In this document: piece by piece, positions 62,171-64,000 of the stretch
Numbering within the stretch: the stretch's first letter is position 1
How the letters are laid out: every line of letters starts with the position of its first letter
NCBI RefSeq assembly: GCF_001514215.1
Contig: NZ_KQ948852.1
Span: forward strand, 492,456-556,455
Direction of reading: 5' to 3'
Source: Streptomyces bungoensis
GTDB taxonomy: Bacteria > Actinomycetota > Actinomycetes > Streptomycetales > Streptomycetaceae
Length of the DNA: 64,000 nt
Notes under the pieces: model-generated
What the model was told of the DNA's origin: nothing
The model's input: the letters and a program-made list of their open reading frames with translations, nothing else
The model's database searches: none
Translations under genes and position numbers: made by a program

Positions 62171-62726
62171 CCTCGCCGGGGGCGCCCGCGCGGTGCCAGG
62201 AGGTCCGGGCGATCTGCCGTGCCAGCCTGCGTCGGCGCCACCCCGTCAGGTGGTCCGCGTACACCCTGCCCTCCAGATGGTCGCACTCGTGCTGCAGGCA
62301 CCGGGCGAAGAAGCCCGTGCCGTGCACCGTCACCGGCTCCCCCGTCACCGTGAAGCCCTCGACCACCGCGTGGTCGTAGCGCTCGGTGCCGGCCTCCAGT
62401 CCCGGCAGGGACAGGCAGCCCTCCGGGCCGCGGACCACCACGCCGTCCGTCTCCACCAGGCGCGGGTTGACCAGGTGGCCGAGGTGGCGGACGTCCTCGT
62501 CGTCGGGACAGTCGTAGACGAACACCCGCAGAGCGGACCCGATCTGGTTCGCGGCCAGGCCCACCCCCTGGGCCGCGTACATGGTGGCGAACAAGTCCTG
62601 CACGAGATCCTCCAGTTCGGGCCCGAAGCCCGTGACGTCCCGGCAGGGCTCGCGCAGGACGGGGTCCCCGAGCAGGATGAGGGGCCGGACGCGCCCGCGG
62701 GCGCCCGGGATGGAACCGTGTCGCAT
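62127..62726 (-). CDS. def: Peptide deformylase
   Basis: This 199-residue metalloenzyme removes the formyl group from new proteins. Motifs are GVGLAANQ (54-61), EGCLS (102-106, metal Cys104) and HECDH (146-150, two metal histidines and catalytic Glu147). The C-terminal tail (GAPGEERGEARDEVGRVTG) is partly encoded by a downstream repeat and is not conserved. TACCCT (62739-62734) lies 7 nt before the ATG, suggesting a leaderless transcript. Streptomyces often have several def genes. Confidence 0.95.
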   Translation of the reverse strand: MRHGSIPGARGRVRPLILLGDPVLREPCRDVTGFGPELEDLVQDLFATMYAAQGVGLAANQIGSALRVFVYDCPDDEDVRHLGHLVNPRLVETDGVVVRGPEGCLSLPGLEAGTERYDHAVVEGFTVTGEPVTVHGTGFFARCLQHECDHLEGRVYADHLTGWRRRRLARQIARTSWHRAGAPGEERGEARDEVGRVTG

Positions 62727-62874
62727 GGCGGCAAGGGTACGGTTCCCTCGGCCACGCCCGCCGCGCAGCGTGGGCCGGGATTCGGGTGTGCGAACGGATC
62801 TCGATAGGCTGAGGCCCACACCACGTTGCCGGATGGCTCACGCGCGGCGCGTACGCAAGGAGGATCGAGAACTG

Positions 62875-64000
62875 ATGGCAGGCAACTCGGACCCGCTCTC
62901 GCCGCGGGCCAAGCTGGCCGTGACCGCGGGCAAGGCGGTCGCCGCGGCATCGCGGGCCGCGGGACGCGGCAGCGGGTCGGTGATCGGTGGCCGGGTGGCG
63001 CTCAAACTCGACCCCGACCTCCTCGCCCGGCTCGCGCAGAACCTGGACGTCGTCCTGGTCTCCGCCACGAACGGCAAGACCACCACCACCCGGCTCATCG
63101 CCGAGGCGCTGCGCGCCGCCGGCCCGGTCGTGTCGAACGCGCTGGGCGCCAACATGCCGGCCGGCATCACCTCGGCGCTCGCCGGCGGCTCGGACGCCAA
63201 GTTCGGTGTCATCGAGGTGGACGAGAAGTACCTGGCCGGGGTCGCCCGGGACACCAGCCCCAAGTGCATCGCCCTGCTCAACCTCTCCCGCGACCAGCTC
63301 GACCGCGCCGCCGAGACCCGGATGCTCGCCGAGAACTGGCGCGAGGGCCTCGCCGGGTCCAAGGCCGTGATCGTCGCCAACTGCGACGACCCGCTGGTCG
63401 TGTGGGCCGCCTCCTCCTCCCCGAACGTGGTCTGGGTCGCGGCCGGGCAGATGTGGAAGGACGACGCCTGGTCCTGCCCGTCGTGCGGCGGCGTGATGCA
63501 GCGCCCCGGCGACGACTGGTTCTGCGGCGAGTGCGGCTTCCGCCGGCCGACGCCGAGCTGGGCCCTGTCCGGCGACCACGTGCTGGACCCGCACGGCTCC
63601 GCCTGGCCGATCCACCTGCAGCTGCCGGGCCGCGCCAACAAGGCGAACGCGGCCAGCTCCGCGGCCGTCGCCGCCGTCTTCGGGGTGCCGCCGCAGGTCG
63701 CCCTGGAGCGCATGTACCAGGTGCAGGCGGTGGCCGGACGGTACGACGTCGTGCAGTTCCAGGGCCGTGACCTGCGCCTGCTGCTGGCGAAGAATCCGGC
63801 CGGCTGGCTGGAGACGTTCTCCCTGATCGACCCGCCGCCGACCCCGGTGATCCTGTCCGTGAACGCCCGCGGCGCCGACGGCACCGACACCTCCTGGCTG
63901 TGGGACGTCGACTACACGCGGCTGACCGGCCACCCGATCTTCGTGATCGGTGACCGCAAGCTCGACCTCGCCGTCCGGCTGGAGGTCGCGAACCAGCACT
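62875..64000 (+). CDS. murT: Lipid II isoglutaminyl synthase, MurT subunit (partial)
   Basis: The window ends after 375 codons, so the gene is cut. It has the Mur-ligase P-loop SATNGKTTTTRLIAEALRAA near residue 65, VIEVDEKYLAGVARDTSPKC, NLSRDQLDRAAETRMLAENW, and a four-cysteine zinc ribbon CPSCGGVMQ...CGECGF typical of MurT inserted in the central domain, followed by the start of the DUF1727 domain. With GatD it amidates the D-glutamate of lipid II. AAGGAGG lies 11 nt before ATG 62875 and TAGGCT (62805-62810) is a likely -10. gatD is expected just beyond the window. Confidence 0.95.
   Translation, partial: MAGNSDPLSPRAKLAVTAGKAVAAASRAAGRGSGSVIGGRVALKLDPDLLARLAQNLDVVLVSATNGKTTTTRLIAEALRAAGPVVSNALGANMPAGITSALAGGSDAKFGVIEVDEKYLAGVARDTSPKCIALLNLSRDQLDRAAETRMLAENWREGLAGSKAVIVANCDDPLVVWAASSSPNVVWVAAGQMWKDDAWSCPSCGGVMQRPGDDWFCGECGFRRPTPSWALSGDHVLDPHGSAWPIHLQLPGRANKANAASSAAVAAVFGVPPQVALERMYQVQAVAGRYDVVQFQGRDLRLLLAKNPAGWLETFSLIDPPPTPVILSVNARGADGTDTSWLWDVDYTRLTGHPIFVIGDRKLDLAVRLEVANQH

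Overview
The window is high-GC (about 72-73% by eye) actinobacterial DNA with almost continuous coding on both strands, GTG as well as ATG starts, short ATGA/GTGA overlaps and many Streptomyces-type families (RppA/CYP158A/cupin, DUF6213, DUF1918-XRE, MurT). It is most likely a piece of a Streptomyces chromosome. No rRNA, tRNA, CRISPR array, insertion sequence or phage gene was seen.

Positions 1-39,300 form an oxygen-limitation / dormancy island resembling the DosR (DevR) regulon of Mycobacterium tuberculosis and the OsdK/OsdR cluster of S. coelicolor. It holds a DosS-like two-GAF histidine kinase (1127-2866), its likely NarL-family response regulator 33 kb away (35455-36141), a phosphoketolase, two complete respiratory nitrate reductase operons (narGHJI at 5427-12304, minus; narGHJI plus a VKOR-like gene at 16603-23986, plus), narK, a hemerythrin, a decayed NirK-like copper protein with a CopD-like membrane protein, a methyltransferase, flavohaemoglobin, two Acg-type nitroreductases, a GNAT/acyl-CoA-synthetase-like Pat protein, two universal stress proteins flanking an alcohol dehydrogenase, a lone cNMP-binding protein, a CBS-BON protein, four PNPOx-fold proteins and an Rv1733c-like membrane protein. 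Intergenic regions carry a repeated palindrome GGGCCG-NN-CGGCCC; at ten promoters it lies 23-24 nt upstream of a hexamer that fits xAxxxT in nine cases and ends in A (TACCAA) in the tenth. This looks like the response-regulator box of the island.

Positions 39,400-47,600 carry a short UvrA-like ATPase, an M1-type peptidase, a secreted amidase, a DUF779 protein, a phosphodiester glycosidase and a small membrane protein. Positions 47,700-56,400 carry an acyl-CoA dehydrogenase pair with a quinone oxidoreductase, an XRE-cupin regulator with a leaderless promoter divergent from a FAD oxidoreductase, an ATP-dependent DNA ligase with a NUDIX hydrolase, an aldehyde dehydrogenase and a DUF6213 protein. 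Positions 56,671-59,475 are the rppA-P450-cupin operon for THN/flaviolin-type pigments. Positions 59,540-64,000 carry an acyl-CoA dehydrogenase divergent from a TetR regulator, a degenerate duplication of the tetR 3' end, peptide deformylase and the start of murT (cut by the window edge).

Inferred biology: when oxygen runs low the kinase/regulator pair would switch on nitrate uptake and respiration, NO defence, fermentative and phosphoketolase carbon flow, and stress proteins; the right half is ordinary chromosomal metabolism plus one pigment cluster.
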